From the NCBI GenBank assembly GCA_029706075.1, contig JAINUG010000108.1, positions 310,001 to 374,000 on the forward strand: DNA of 64,000 bases, written 5' to 3'. Source of the stretch: Aldrovandia affinis. Lineage: Eukaryota > Chordata > Actinopteri > Notacanthiformes > Halosauridae. Position numbers and translations under genes: made by a program. The notes beneath the pieces are model-generated. The model ran no database searches. It was given only the letters and a program-made list of their open reading frames with translations, and was not told the origin of the DNA. Positions 1-12,770 of this stretch are shown one piece after another; the first letter of the stretch is position 1, and every line of letters starts with the position of its first letter.

Positions 1-1916
1 GGGCACTCTACGTGTCTCAGGTGTAGCCCACCCCGCCCGTCTTTCAGGAGCACTTTAATTGTGTGCGTCACTCAGGGGCAGAGAGGTTTTTAATCTTTCA
101 GAAGGCCATCTCTTAGCTCACGGAATAGCGCAGGATAAAATGAACACTTCAGCCAAGGGGGGCGTTGTCAATGCCTGCTTTTCTCAAGAGGCCTTTCTAG
201 AAAATAATTTTCCTATTATCACTATTGTCCTCATCCTAGCCTACTGTTGGGAATACACCCAGACATATTAAAGTGAAACGAGTGCATTCCATCTGGACTT
301 TATGTGAGACAATATTTTGCTGTTTAGTGGTCTCTGCATATAAGCATGGATTAAAATGGAAAGGGAGAGAATCCTCGCTGACATGCCATTAATTAGTGGT
401 TAAAAACAAAAAAAATCTAAAAAGGGCAGTAAGCATGTTTACGTCCTGATGGTGCCAAAAAATGCATGGTATGATAATAATGCACTATTAACCAATTTTC
501 AAGAATATTGCCTGTATATCACAGGACATTTTCATTACTTTAATTTACTGTGTAAACAATGGCATGTTGCATATTTGTTTTTCTTTACAGAAAGTACAAA
601 TACATTATAGAAAATATGCTTTTTATACAATGAAACTGAGGTACAGTATAAACTGATGCAGTTAATCAATTTGCCTTGCTTATTATAGCCATACTGGACA
701 TTATATGAATTCATGTGATTTCAAACTAACTAATGTTTGGAATCATGTTCTGTTTCTTTATGTGGTCATTAACCACCTCAGAAATATAAATTTCCTGGAA
801 TTTAGTCTCTTAAAAGCCAAATCATATCTCCCAGCACTGTAAATGCTTCAACTTGAATCAGCCTGCCAATATAAACAAATATGAAGAGCTGTAGTATAAC
901 ATGCAGAAAATTAAGCTGGATGAACTCACAGGGAATTTAGAGTTATTATTTTTAATGTGTGTTGCTATTCCTCAAGCAGTTTCATAAGTTCTAATGCACA
1001 AAACCCACAGAAAAATGTAATTGTCAAGTGACTGTATTATTGAGTTCCAAAAGCTCCTGGAATATGATTCTGTGATTCATGGTGGAAGATGTTTTCTAAA
1101 TATACACTGAAATTAAACATATTCCTGACAAAAAGGCACATCAGTGTGAGTTATGTTGGTCAAAAAAGATGATAAAAATACGAGAATAAAACAAAAAACG
1201 AATGCAGCATGCCCTAGAGGCCCACTCAAGCCCTCGGACAAGAAAAAAAACAAGAAAAGAATTGAAAGTATCCTTCGTTCTCTTTTTCATCATCATTAAA
1301 GGGAAGTCATTTGTCTGAACTGGACTTTGTTCAGTTGCAAAATTGTCCTTTTGCAACTTTTCCTATGAACCAAACATCAATCGCCATGAATCGTTATCGC
1401 CATTAACACCAACTCTGTTTACCTTAGGTTCTGACGTCTGAGGTACGGAATATAAATATTTCTAATGCCATTCATCTTGTCTTCATCGAAGGGCCCACAC
1501 AGTCATGAGCCTGAGAACGCACTTTATCTGGCACCTGTTACTGTCTATTGCAGAAGCATAATAGCTGACGGAATACTCATGAATTGATTGGCTCTGTGTG
1601 CCATCGTACTTTCTATGACTGCTGTAAGATATTGACAAGAGACAATCCGTAATTGTCTTCAGATTTTACACAATGAATGTTAGTGTCAACTGAAGCATGA
1701 AAATTAAGAAGCAGAGAGTTGCATAAGTGCAAACAACAGAAAAACAGAAAACAGACATGTACAAAATGTAGAGAGTGCATTTTTGGAGATGAAAGCAATT
1801 GCAGTAAATAATAGTTAAAATCAACATATCTTACATACATTTGTTATTTGAAAAGTTTGAAAACCTTGTGCCATTTTACATCAAAAACAAGGTTGTACCA
1901 AAGGAATTGTCCTTAC
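1..1916 (-). other. ADGRG6: ADGRG6 intron 2, partial (runs off left edge)
   Basis: This is the stretch downstream (leftwards on the minus strand) of the ADGRG6 signal-peptide exon. The next expected exon should encode the start of the CUB domain. I looked for a cysteine-rich CUB-like frame on the minus strand and found none, so that exon probably lies beyond the window. The sequence is AT-rich and unique-looking, with no recognisable repeat or RNA gene. Confidence 0.55.
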
Positions 1917-2005
1917 CTGATGTCTGTAAGCACGTCAATAGTAAGGCAACTGAGAGGACAATCCGGAACTTCCATCTCCACCATCTACCACTGATGTAAG
2001 ACATC
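1917..2005 (-). CDS. ADGRG6: ADGRG6 (GPR126) signal-peptide exon
   Basis: ADGRG6 is an adhesion GPCR at the cell surface, needed for Schwann-cell myelination and implicated in ear and skeletal development. This exon has an acceptor (ttacag) before 2005 and a consensus donor (GTAAGG) after 1917. It reads G-ATG-TCT and encodes MSYISGRWWRWKF, then a hydrophobic stretch (IVLSVALLLTCLQ), ending in phase 1. That is an N-terminal signal peptide: a basic/aromatic n-region followed by a leucine-rich h-region. The ISGRWWRWKF block matches my memory of the zebrafish Gpr126 N terminus. The position next to VTA1 and the orientation also fit ADGRG6. The CUB, pentraxin, GAIN and 7TM exons lie outside the window. 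The true initiator is probably one codon upstream, split across the preceding intron. Confidence 0.82.
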
Positions 2006-3577
2006 CTGTAAATCACAGCAATGAAAGACCTGAAAAATGGATTGTTACCCAGGCAAAACTAATGTATATCATACCATATTCCTGATTTAACAATGCCAAT
2101 GAGAAAACAAATCAGAAAAATGGCACAATGTCAACTATATTCATGCTTTCTTCAGAAGGTTTACTTATTTATTGACAATATTCATTTGCTCTTATTTCTG
2201 AAGGGAAAACTGCCATTGCATACATAAACAAGCATGCTCATAATATAATATATGTATTCATTCTGCTGTGACTGCAATTTGGGACACACTGAAGGTTTAA
2301 ATTGTGCATTTGTGAAATGGAAATACCTTTTTTGTACATGGAGTGACCACAGTAATGAGAACAAACTCTGGCTATGTAATGATAAATTACTCTTCCATGT
2401 CAGTTGTAGTCATTTCCAGAGTGGAGGACACTGACAAATGACATGGTTTTTAAAATAGCTGGAAGAGATTCCTTCTTATTTCCTCCAAACTTTTACTAAA
2501 AAGATATCAGCTGTATTACAATATTCTAAACAAGCAACATGCTTTAACTTGATGGTGGCAAATTATTTTGATGTAGGATCTGAGACATTTTCCACACCAT
2601 TTTCTAAAGCCCTGGTGGCATTTTTGTATTTGAAGTAGAACAATTAATTTAAAAAAGAAATCACAAATCAGAAAAGCACTACTGGCAATGAACAAACAAT
2701 AAAAAAAAACCCTACAGCTACATGCGTTTTTGTGTACTTTCTATGAAAGAACTAATCATATGCCTCGATTAGCTGTTATTGATACCTAAAGAACAAAACC
2801 AATGAATATACTGTAAGATGACTGTAAGAGCCTGGGATGGAATGAGCCTGCCTAGCTTTGGATTGCTGCTCTATCTGGAGACTTATGCAGGTGATGCTTC
2901 ATCTTTCCTCAATATTCTATCTTTATCCAAAGTGCATTTTAATTGTTGACACTGCTGAATATCCAGCTTTGCAAAGGCAGGTGGTCACAGATAAAAGGTC
3001 TTAAATCGCTTGCTTCAGTCTCAAAATCTCCATGTAATGACCCACTCCTGTAATAGCAGTGCCTGCATTTAAAATCAAGCAAAGAAACATTATTCATAAA
3101 ATGCTACTTAACTAAAGAAAACAAGCAGAAATGTGCAAAATATCATCTCATCCACATGTAATGCTTCTGGAGAGGTCAGATTTTAGTTTTCCATTTTGAA
3201 CCATCCAATTCACTTGGTAGGAGTTGCATTTTCAGAGGTGACCTTCGACCTACCTGGAGGCTCATTTGGGCCCACCTAAGAGCCACACCCTAACCTAAGA
3301 TACTGATTGTCTGTACTGTATGTCTACAAAGACACCATTCCATATATCATCTGCCTAATCTCTGACTAAGTTTCGGAGACAATTCATTAGAACAACTTAT
3401 TTTGCATTAGAGAGCTATCCAAACTCAACAGCCTTCAGATTTAATGTTCACATTCCACATTGCACATTGTCTCCATCTGATGTTTCATACGTTAAAGAGT
3501 TTAGCAACCTGGTAGCAACTAGATTAAACTGTAAATCTAACTGGGTCTGTACACTATTTTGACTCTGGGACATTGAA

Positions 3578-3600
3578 GTAGTAGTAGTAGTAGTAGTAAT
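3578..3600. repeat. (GTA)n microsatellite
   Basis: A pure run of about seven GTA triplets within the inferred ADGRG6 intron 1. Confidence 0.85.
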
Positions 3601-4482
3601 ACCAATAATACTATAAAATTATTCTTATGGTATAGGTGGATTTATAAGTCAGTTTGATATTATCAGTTAACCAAGTGATTTCAACCACCATAACACTTAC
3701 AGTGAGTGTATACTATCTACACCATCATCTTACACAGCTAACATTTCTGCATTTCCAGGTGTGATGTGATTAGGAACGGCTTAATTGCACATTAAAGTCA
3801 GTGCTGTTACATTTTTCATAATTATGTGAAATAAAATGACAAAACTGATGTATTTTTTTCAGTTTAAGTGAAGGGCTTCAAATCAGAAAGTAACAAAAAA
3901 ACAAAAACAGAAAAAACACAAATACCACCAGATTACAAAGTTTGTGGAAATAAATGATTTGATAAGCAATAGCAATATATGGTAATGTAAAACTCCATAG
4001 TTTGAGACCTGGGAAACTGATCTATTTTTTCTCCTGCTTCATGCAATCAATAACAATGTCTTCATTAAACACTTATCTGCTTTAATTGGACCCATCTAGA
4101 AGCCTCCTGAGAACTGTAGAGCATACAAATTCAAGATGAAAATAAGCCAGCCTATGCCCCACAGCTTCAATCCTATGGACTCATGGGGGTCTTTAGCGAA
4201 GTCATTCAGTTCATTCAGGTCATTGCATACTTAATTGGGATGGTTGATTACATTTTCCGGCTGTGATGGTAATTTAATGACTCCCATCGGAACGCTGGGA
4301 CTGTGAACTAAGGATGTGTTTTCTACTTTGCAGATAGTGGAGTATACTGTATGTGTCTCCCATTACAATATTCATAGATATACATCCATGGAAATATCTT
4401 ACACCCTCAAAACATCCTTCTTAGTATGTTATTTTACCCACTGAATAATGACAAATATGGGACTTTCAACTTTACATCCATA

Positions 4483-5904
4483 CAGTGGGTATAAAACGTA
4501 TTCACCCCTTTGGCATTTTTCACATTTTATTTTCTTACTTCATGGAATCAAAATGGATTTAAATGGGATTTCTTGTCATTGATCAACACAAAATACTCTA
4601 TAATTTCAAATAAAAAACCTTGATTTAATACTTTGTAGAAGCACCTTCAACTGCAATTACAGCAGTGAGTCTATTTGAGTAAGTCTCTATCAGCTTTGCA
4701 CATCTGGACACTACAATTGTCACCCATTCTTCTTTACAAAATTGCTCAAGCTCCATCAGGTTGGAAGGGGACCATTGGAAAACAGCAATTTCCACCGATT
4801 CTCATATGTGATTGAGGTCTGGGCTTTGGCTGGGCCACTTGATGACATAGATTGTTTTTGTTTTTAAACCACTTCAATGTGGCTTTTAATGCATACCTTA
4901 CGTAATTGTCCTGCTGGAATATCAATCTTATCCCAGAGTCTCAGGTCTCTTCCAGACTACAGCAGGTTTTCCACCAAGATTTGTCTATATCTTGCGCCAT
5001 ACATTTTGCCCTCCATTCTGAAAGGTTTTTTGGTCCCTGAAGCAGAAAAGCATCCCAATAGCATTAGGGTCCCACCATCATGCGCGAAACATAGCACCTA
5101 ACGTTGAGGCCAAAAAGTTCAATCTTGGTCTCATCAGATTATAGAATCTTCCTCTACCTGGTTTGATAGTCTCCCACATGCCTTGTGGCAAACTAGGACA
5201 GATTTCATGAAAGTTTTCTTCAACAATCGTTTTCTTTTTGCCACTCCTTTTTGCCTCACATAAAGTGCATTTGTGAAGCACCTGGGCTTTAGTTTTTTGG
5301 CTTTAGCTATAGTTGTCCCATGGACAGTTTCTCCCATCTCTGCCATGGAAGACTGTAACTCTGTCAAGAGTTGCTATAGACCACTTGGTGGTCTCCCTAA
5401 CAAGTGACCTTCTTGCATGGATGCTCAGATTTAGCTGTTCTTGCCAAATTCACAGTTGTATCATATTCTCTCCATTTCTTTACGATGGACTTTAAGATGC
5501 TACAGGGAAATTCGAAGTCTTTGAAACATTCTTATATCCTTCCTGTGATTGGTGTTTTTGAAAAACCTTTTCTCAGATTTGCTTTGAATGTTCTTTGGTC
5601 TTCATAATGAAGCTCTGGTTTGGGAATGCACTAACCAAATTTGGTACTTCTCAGGTGTACTTAATTTGAAATCATTTGAAACACCTTAACTGTGCACAGG
5701 TGGACTCCAATCAAATGTGACCTCTGGAGACAATTGATTGCACCAGAGTTTATTTAGGTGCGTCTTAGCAAAAGGGGTGAATACTTATGCAATCAATTAT
5801 TGTTTTTATTTGCAATGAATTAAGAAAAAGCCTTCAAATTTAAAACGTGATATTGTTCAGTGACAAGAAATCCCAAAGAAGGTGAATACTGTTTATACCC
5901 ACTG
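4483..5904 (-). mobile_element. Tc1-like DNA transposon, decayed, transposase on minus strand
   Basis: The ends are inverted: CAGTGGGTATAAA at the left and TTTATACCCACTG at the right, each flanked by the TA target duplication (4481-4482 and 5905-5906). Both ends carry an internal 'attcacccctttgg'-type block. At 1.42 kb it is close to the normal Tc1 length. Minus-strand frames show pieces of a DDE transposase, for example a WSDETKIELF-like stretch near 5110-5150 (with the preceding residues in another frame) and an SQSPDLN-like stretch near 4810-4840. Frameshifts and stops break the coding region, so the copy is dead. Tc1-family transposases cut and paste at TA sites. Confidence 0.9.
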
Positions 5905-7595
5905 TATTTCTGTTTTATTGAGGTACGTCGTGTAGGGGAACTTAATCACGCAAGATGACAGGTATTTTGATTTGCTTCCTTGCTTGCAAAAGAGGCCTTG
6001 GCGGTAGCTTTCAAGTTTTCCAGAAACATTAAGTATAGATTTTTTCAAAAGTACACAATGAAAGAATAAAAAGCAACATACAGCTACATTATACTGTACA
6101 TGCATGCGTAATTTGGCTGATTCTTCATATAAAAATGCCAAATTGATTTCCAACTTTTCTATGAAGCCAAACACGTTTCTTAAAAGTCTTACTACATATT
6201 TTGACAGCTGAAGTGCACAATACAAATCTTATTTTCTCTTTTTTATTGTTAATCATAATGGGCAAATAAAAAAATCACGAATTGTGAAAGCAGTTTTTAT
6301 GCATTGGTACATCGAGATTACAATACATTATTTGATTTGAGCCTTATAAATTTATGGAGCTGGGCTGTTCATTAACCTACAGTTTTATGGTAAATTTATG
6401 CAATTCCTGGAATGACGCAAAAATTGCGCGGTACTGAGCTCTTTTTGCCCAAAATATGTAAATACGAATGCATAGCAGTACCAGTGTGAGGTCAGCTTTG
6501 TGAGCACTAAACCGGCCACATAAAGAGCTTGATTCATCAAAGCAGAAGAATGGAGCGATCAAGCAATACGTCCTCATTGCCTGGTATTCACAAGCCCAAA
6601 CCAGTAGTCTAGGGTGCAGAAATCATATCAAACTTTCAGATACTTTAAGAAATGATAAAAACGTAGGTTTATTTTCAGTCTACATGATAATATAATAATG
6701 TAAGTTCGAGTAAGGATTACTGCGATTGTAGACAATGTATAAAGTCATTTACATAGACTACTGTAGGCAAGTGATGCTTTACAGTAGCTAGCCTACACTA
6801 CTTATGGATGGCTCAGTTAACCATGCGATATTTTGTCAACTTTTCACCAAAGTGCGAATGATTAGACATTTCTAATCTCATCGCTCATTGTTTTTTTTTA
6901 ATCAGATGTGAGCTACACAATGATAGTGTAATTATTTAATGACATAAATGTTACGGTTTAGCGCCTCAATTGCAGACAGCCGCCTGGGGCAGGTAAAACA
7001 ATCTTCCTTTCAATAAATCCTTCATGACTCTCAAATGTTCTGTGTCCTAAGAAATTCCACAATAACTTTTTAAAACTGGCAGATGTGAGCCAAAACTTAC
7101 ATCGTTAAGCTTACAGCAGATTTTTGGGTGAAAATGTAAAGGATTGTGCAACAGCATTAAACTCCGTTTCAATCTTTTTTTAGACTATGGAAATTGATCA
7201 AAAACAACAGCCTTCCTTATGTCTATAAAGTACTAACTTCACTGCAGTAATATAGTGTAATACACCACCGTTTTAAACTGGCGATATTCTTGTGTAAGTC
7301 TTCAATAGTAGGCTACGGTTTTCAAACCTTATATCACATTCATTTTGATTAAAGAGTAAATGTAAAAAAGTAACACGTCTTAATGTATATTTATTTGCAT
7401 AGGCTACATCTTGACGGAAATAAAATGAACATTTCTATGGACGCTATAGCGATTCTTTACAAGTAATTGCTCGAGTGTCTTGCATCACAAAGGGCTGTGG
7501 CTAATAGGAAAGAACAAAAAAGACAAAGTAATACTTAAATTATACATAAGCAATGTAACACCGTACGAAAGTAATTAAACACATTTAGAACTTAC

Positions 7596-7900
7596 ATTCT
7601 GTTTTATAGGTGTGATAGCTGGTCTCTTTGAAGAATCATTATCTCTTTCTCTTTCAGTCCAAGTTAAGTTTTCAGCTTTTGAAAACTTTGGAAACGGTCG
7701 ACACTAGCACTTTCAACCCGTCATACGGACGTGTTCTGCGACGTTACTTGAAACTCCGCAAGTGGGGAATAAGCCATCAAAACGTTGTTTTCCACAATTA
7801 CTAGAGTTGGGCATCCACTTCTCTTGATGAACCTGTTCGCGTCAGACAAGATGCTCAACGCTACAGCGGACCGATATTACAGAACAGGACGCTGTTCGGC
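7596..7900 (-). promoter_or_regulatory. ADGRG6: Candidate ADGRG6 first exon and promoter
   Basis: A consensus donor (AGAAT|gtaagt) sits at 7596/7595 on the minus strand, and a small cluster of CpGs follows upstream at about 7690-7950 in an otherwise CpG-poor region. If the exon ending in AGAAT joins the signal-peptide exon that starts GATGTCT, the junction reads ATG-ATG-TCT. The start codon would then be split AT|G, and the protein would begin MMSYISGRWW. That gives the same spacing to the WWRWKF block as the zebrafish protein I remember, and human ADGRG6 also begins MM. The exon's 5' limit (transcription start) cannot be fixed from sequence alone, so the right boundary is approximate. Confidence 0.45.
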
Positions 7901-7959
7901 AACACAGCTGGAGGTTGTTCTCTTTCTGGCGCCCCACCCTACAATAACAGCGTTGCAAA

Positions 7960-10220
7960 TCCCAGGGGTTTAGAAAATGACCTCAAACTATTAAAATCGT
8001 GAATGACCCAACTGTTGTTTCACTTGTTATCACATCAATTGTTGGAAAACAATCATTTCATAATTAACGACATACATCTGCTTATGATTATGATCAATAT
8101 TTAATTATTGGGGAGTAGGCTACTTATGAACTTGGGGGAATCTTCATTTTAGCATTACTGGTGCATAAATAACCATATCAAAACACAACCGAGTAGCCCA
8201 GTTGCAATGGAAAACATTTTTTTTAACTTGGGAGGGTGTGGTATTAACAAGTCCAGCCATATAATTTGCTTTAAACGTCAGTAATAGAGATCTTCCACTA
8301 AGATTAATCTTGGCTGGAACGATCGGGGACCTATATTTGCATATCATAGTTCTTTATAAAACGGTGCTCTTTTATTTGCGACTTCAGATTCCACACAGAC
8401 AAATACATGACCATATCCATTCAATTAAAGGTGAATACAAGTGCTCCTGGAATTACACCTTTTCCGATGTAATTTCATAGGTGAATAGAAATAATTGTCC
8501 TCCATAAGCATAACATTGAATGATGCATATTTTAATACATGAGTAGGCTACATGGCCAAATGCTTATGAAAGTATCACATAATAAAACTGGGTTTATTTA
8601 TTTGCATAACTAAATGTAGGCCTATTGTGTTCACGGGGACACATACACATTTACAATTTAGAATATGTGACCAAGTTGAAGACATCTGTTTTATGTGGGG
8701 GGAGAGGCTTGGAACGTTATTTAAAGAATTCAGCTCCAAAACCAGGGAAATGACTGCTCTCATACCAGGACAATGTGAGGATTAATTACGACTGGTCGGG
8801 TTTATTAAAGGCAGCTGTCATCTCCCAAAATACTAATCTATTCCAACTCAAATTTTCTTGACCCTAGTTGCATTTAGTATGAATACAATAAGCCTCAACC
8901 CAAATCTCTACTCTCTACTATGTCCTAGCATCGAATTATATTTACACGATTTATTAACAGAATATCTTCATAAATTGCAAGATGGGCTACTCTCACACTT
9001 TCAGAATAAAATCACTGGATATTGATGTAAATCCCAGTTGCAAACGTACTATTTAAAACCAATAAATAAGACAGGAATCTGAGGCAGAACAAAACAAATT
9101 AAATCAATTACAAATAATCAACCTTCTTTGTTGTGGAATCTAAACTTTTAGTGTGAAAATGATGTGTAAAATCCAATCTCATGCATTTGCATTAACCATA
9201 GCCTCCAACAACAAGGAGGACGGAAGAAATCCAGGCAAATGTGGATGATTAAAGTAAATGTACAGGCAGGGGAGAGATAAGCCCATTGCCCTTTCTATAA
9301 GACTTTAGGCAAAATGCAAGCAATGAAGACAAACTATGGCCAATGTACAACAATAAAAAACAAATGTAAAAAAATAATCCTTATATGTGTAGAACAAACC
9401 TAAATATGACAACCATTACTTCACATTCCTTCATACAGTTATGAATCCAAATTATATGTAAACTATCAGTCAACAATCTTAAAATGGTCACCATTAGGCA
9501 TGTCAGAAAGTTATTTATTTGGTTAATGAAGCAGCAGCAGAAGCTTATAAGATGCAGCTAATCATTATCAAGCTATCTATCAAAGGTACATTATACTGCA
9601 TTTTAATAAGATAACTTTTTTTTTTTTACATCTTTCACTGGGTATGTGCATATAGTGTGTCTTAAAATCACAATCTCATATATCTGCCTGTACACCAATG
9701 TGTTAAATCTCAAAATTGCATGTCCTCCTGTTTCTTGCCACTTTTTAAAAATCTGTCTCTCTCCTGCTTTAAATGAACCCAGTGCTTAGCTGTATAATAC
9801 TTTGTATAAAGTAATGTTACATTTACCAGAAGAACGTGCAGGATGGCTCAGTCAATTAGCAGCTCTCTTAGCATATTTAATAATAGCAAACCTCAGTAAA
9901 TTGTAGTTATCAAAGGATCTGGAGGCGATTAAGGGTTAATGGCATTGAGTAGGTACCTTGCTGAAGCTCAAGTCAATTCCGTGTATCTAGATAAAGGGTG
10001 CAAATTTGTCAGACACAATTGATGCACAGACTGCTGAATAGGATAGGGTGACAGACACATCTATTTTAATAATGATGTTTATTCAATGTGTCGACTGATA
10101 TATCGCAGATGCCATCTATGCTGTACTGTGTGTCATCTATCAAAAAACCTATTAGGACTTTGTTTTTATCATCCACGTTTCCTTTCAGGTGTGTTTCTTG
10201 AATATTCTCCAAAAAGTAGT
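7960..10220. other. Spacer between ADGRG6 promoter and a Tc1-like element
   Basis: AT-rich intergenic DNA with no recognisable gene, RNA or repeat family. A short poly-T run sits near 9617-9627. Confidence 0.5.
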
Positions 10221-10224
10221 TTCC

Positions 10225-11266
10225 AAAATAATGGGAACACCATAAGGTCTAAATGAGAGATCCAACATATTTTGAAAGACGTCAAATAGTTGATGCCTGA
10301 ACTGCAGGTGCATCAGTCACAGAAACGGCAAAATTATTTTATGTATCAATGGGACCAGTGTTGAAAATCTTGACGGCATGTGCCAAACAAGGAAAAACTG
10401 CATCGGGAAACAGTGATCGCAAGTCCAAGCTCACTGACAGGGATAGACGGACACTTAACAGGATAGTTGCTAAAAACCACAGCCTCAAAAATGACCACAG
10501 AACTGAATCTACACCTTTGTGAGCCAGACTCAACAAAAACTGTACATCGTGAGCTTCAAAAAGCTGATATTTATGGTAGGGCTGCCATTCGGAAACCGCT
10601 GGTAACCAAGGCCAACGCGCAACGACGCCTAACCTGGTGTAATGAACACAAAACCTGGACTTGTGAGCAGTGGAGGAAAGTAATATGGTCAGATGAGTCT
10701 TTTACTCTTTTTCCTACATCTGGACAAGTTTATACTCAGGGAAAGCCAAAGGAAGCCTTTAACCCACATTAGCTGCTCCCACTGTTAAACATGGTGGTGG
10801 ATCGGTTATGGTATGGGCAGCCATCTCGTGGCAGCCATTGGGTCTGATTATTACTCTGCATGGTAGAGTTACGGCCAAGGAATAGAAAGACATTTCTATG
10901 GCACACCCTGGTCAGCTAATGTTCTCATATTCCAAGACAATAACTCTCCCATTCAAACTAAATGGATTCAAGAGTGGTTTCATGAACAACAGGATGAAGC
11001 CAATCACCAGATGTAAACATCATTGACCCTTTATAGGAAGTTCTGGAATGTAGAATGCAGAGTCATTTCCAACGTCCTCAATTCTCAAAGAACTGGATGC
11101 TTTCCATCTTGAAGAATGGTCCAATATCCGACTAGAAATTGTTCAAAACATGTATAACAGCATTCAAAGAAGGACTGAAGTTTTTCTGAAGGCAGAGGGT
11201 GGCCCAGCTCCCATTAGTCAATATTCATATATTGTTTGGTGTTTCCATTATTGTGTCCACCCCCTG
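10225..11266 (+). mobile_element. Tc1-like DNA transposon remnant, transposase on plus strand
   Basis: Plus-strand frames encode typical Tc1 transposase pieces: a helix-turn-helix/linker portion near 10380-10530, then RRLTWCNEHKTWT and WRKVIWSDESF (the second DDE aspartate region) at 10620-10710, and a VKHGGG-like stretch near 10790. The right end is GTGTCCACCCCCTG followed by TA, and the left end keeps only an 'ataatgggaacacc' echo of it. Several stops and frameshifts show it is inactive. The left boundary is uncertain. Confidence 0.82.
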
Positions 11267-11999
11267 TATATACATACAGTATACATATATTTTTCATTTT
11301 GTGTAATAAATTGAACTCTCAGATGATCTGGGTAATGATCACACAGATTACTATAAATTCAGAAGGAATTTGGGAATGTGTATTTACAGCATGCATTTTT
11401 CATGTAGTGCTAAAAAGTGACAAACTGTAGAACTATACTTAATCCAAATAATCTACCACAACAGAAAATATGGTGCTTAAATCCTCTCATTTATATGTCA
11501 CTTTGAATATCAGACTAAATTGCTTTTTTGGTACAAGAATTTGCTTTTTTCACCACATGCCAAGCTAAATGTTGTTTGGGTGGTGAAGAATATATAATTT
11601 GCACAAAACCACAAAGTGGGAGAATTTAACATCCCACACTTAACATATGATTGACAATAATAATTGCAACTCAAGCCATTCTGTTTTTGGTGAGATATTT
11701 CTGGGTTTAATGACAACTCAGAACACCACGTATAAGCTACAAACAATTATTCATCAAGGAAGCATAGTAGTCTTTTTCATCTCTGCCCCTCCCCCACCCC
11801 AAGCTACTAACTAAATGACAAATAAAAGTATTTACTAAAAACCTTCGGGTGAGCTCAAATGATGCATACAAACATTTCACTCAATTAATCAATGTCCATT
11901 TTAAATACTTTAATTGCCAAATGTGTTAATACAAAGTCAAATTAGTTGACAGAATTGTTTCACCACAGAGTAGGAAATGTTCAGTAAAACACAGGTAGA

Positions 12000-12624
12000 G
12001 TATATGAGTAAAATCATTTATTCCAAATACAACTGATTTTTATTGAGCTAATATGGTAGGTTAGGGTCAGTAAAAGAACAAGCCTAAATGTCTACATATG
12101 CCCAGCATGTTTCCCAAACATACATGCAAGCCTACAAGTATTTCAATGACAAAACAACCAGTGAATTAAGATTCAATCTAACTACGATGGCGCTATATCG
12201 TTAAGGCGCTATAGCGCTATGCTTAAATGTCATCGAGTGCTGTGGTCACTGTTCCTAATGAAAACTAGTGTGAAAAACAAAAAGTAGCATTCGCCAAAAT
12301 GAATTACATAAATTTTAGGATAAGGCGCAATGTAGTTTAGAGTGTACTTGGGACTTTGTTACCTGTATAGATTACAATGCTGTGTGGAAGATGCATTCTG
12401 ATGAACCATAAAGCATTAGTTCCTCATTTCTTTTCTATACTGATGAACTACCGAGTGAAGGCTCCGCAGGGTATCCAACATGGAGACACATATGCCATTG
12501 TTGTTTACAGTGATTTTGTGGGCTTCAACAGAATTGCTTTCTTCTAATACAGCTGAGGCGGGAGTAATGGGCGCTTAGTTCTGTCGGCCAGATGAACGAT
12601 ACAGTGGCGGCTGGGACAATGGTC
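12000..12624 (-). other. VTA1: Probable VTA1 3' UTR with tandem poly(A) signals
   Basis: This is the region directly after the VTA1 stop codon. No earlier AATAAA occurs on the minus strand. Two copies appear close together at 12039-12044 and 12017-12022, which would give a 3' UTR of about 600 bases. The cleavage site is inferred. A palindromic hairpin lies inside at about 12186-12221. Confidence 0.45.
12186..12221. repeat. Palindromic GCGCTATA hairpin
   Basis: Two GGCGCTATA blocks occur here. The second is followed at once by GCGCTAT, making a perfect 12-base palindrome (GCGCTATAGCGC). The first block can also pair with TATAGCGCT across a 12-base loop. It lies in the inferred VTA1 3' UTR and stands out from the AT-rich surroundings. 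Confidence 0.6.
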
Positions 12625-12770
12625 TCATTCTTTGCCAGTGGTGAGTAACTTGAGGGCTTTTTGCAGATTCTGGATAGCTGTGCCGACGTCTTCGTACTGC
12701 AGTGCACTGCCCGCATATTTGCAGTACTTCTGGGCCCGGGTGAAGTCTTCTGCGGTGAGCCGAATATCAC
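12625..12770 (-). CDS. VTA1: VTA1 exon 8 (last coding exon, VSL domain)
   Basis: The acceptor is cgcctacag before 12770. The exon encodes residues 255 (split) to 302, beginning [10 protein letters not shown] and ending LLTTGKE with TGA at 12627-12625. These two helices form the VPS4-binding VSL domain, which is dimeric in the yeast homologue. There is no internal stop, and the sequence is close to mammalian VTA1. Confidence 0.96.

Larger units (their letters stand above)
2006..7595 (-). other. ADGRG6: ADGRG6 intron 1 (inferred)
   Basis: This is a 5.6 kb intron inferred between the candidate first exon (donor gtaagt at 7590-7595) and the signal-peptide exon. It holds a 1.4 kb Tc1-like transposon at 4483-5904 and a GTA trinucleotide tract near 3580. 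The rest is AT-rich with no coding signal that I could support. Confidence 0.45.

Noticed and set aside
1-1916. ADGRG6 CUB-domain exon
   Set aside because: No cysteine-rich CUB-like frame with splice sites is visible in this stretch.
3578-3600. Regular repeats as a possible CRISPR array
   Set aside because: This and the other repeats are microsatellites or short duplications without spacer structure, in a eukaryotic genome.
5893-6225. 110-codon minus-strand ORF
   Set aside because: It begins just at the Tc1 right end, has no motif, and shows AT-rich chance composition.
7785-7973. 62-codon plus-strand ORF in the CpG cluster
   Set aside because: It lies antisense to the inferred ADGRG6 first exon/promoter, and the GC-richer base composition explains the open frame.
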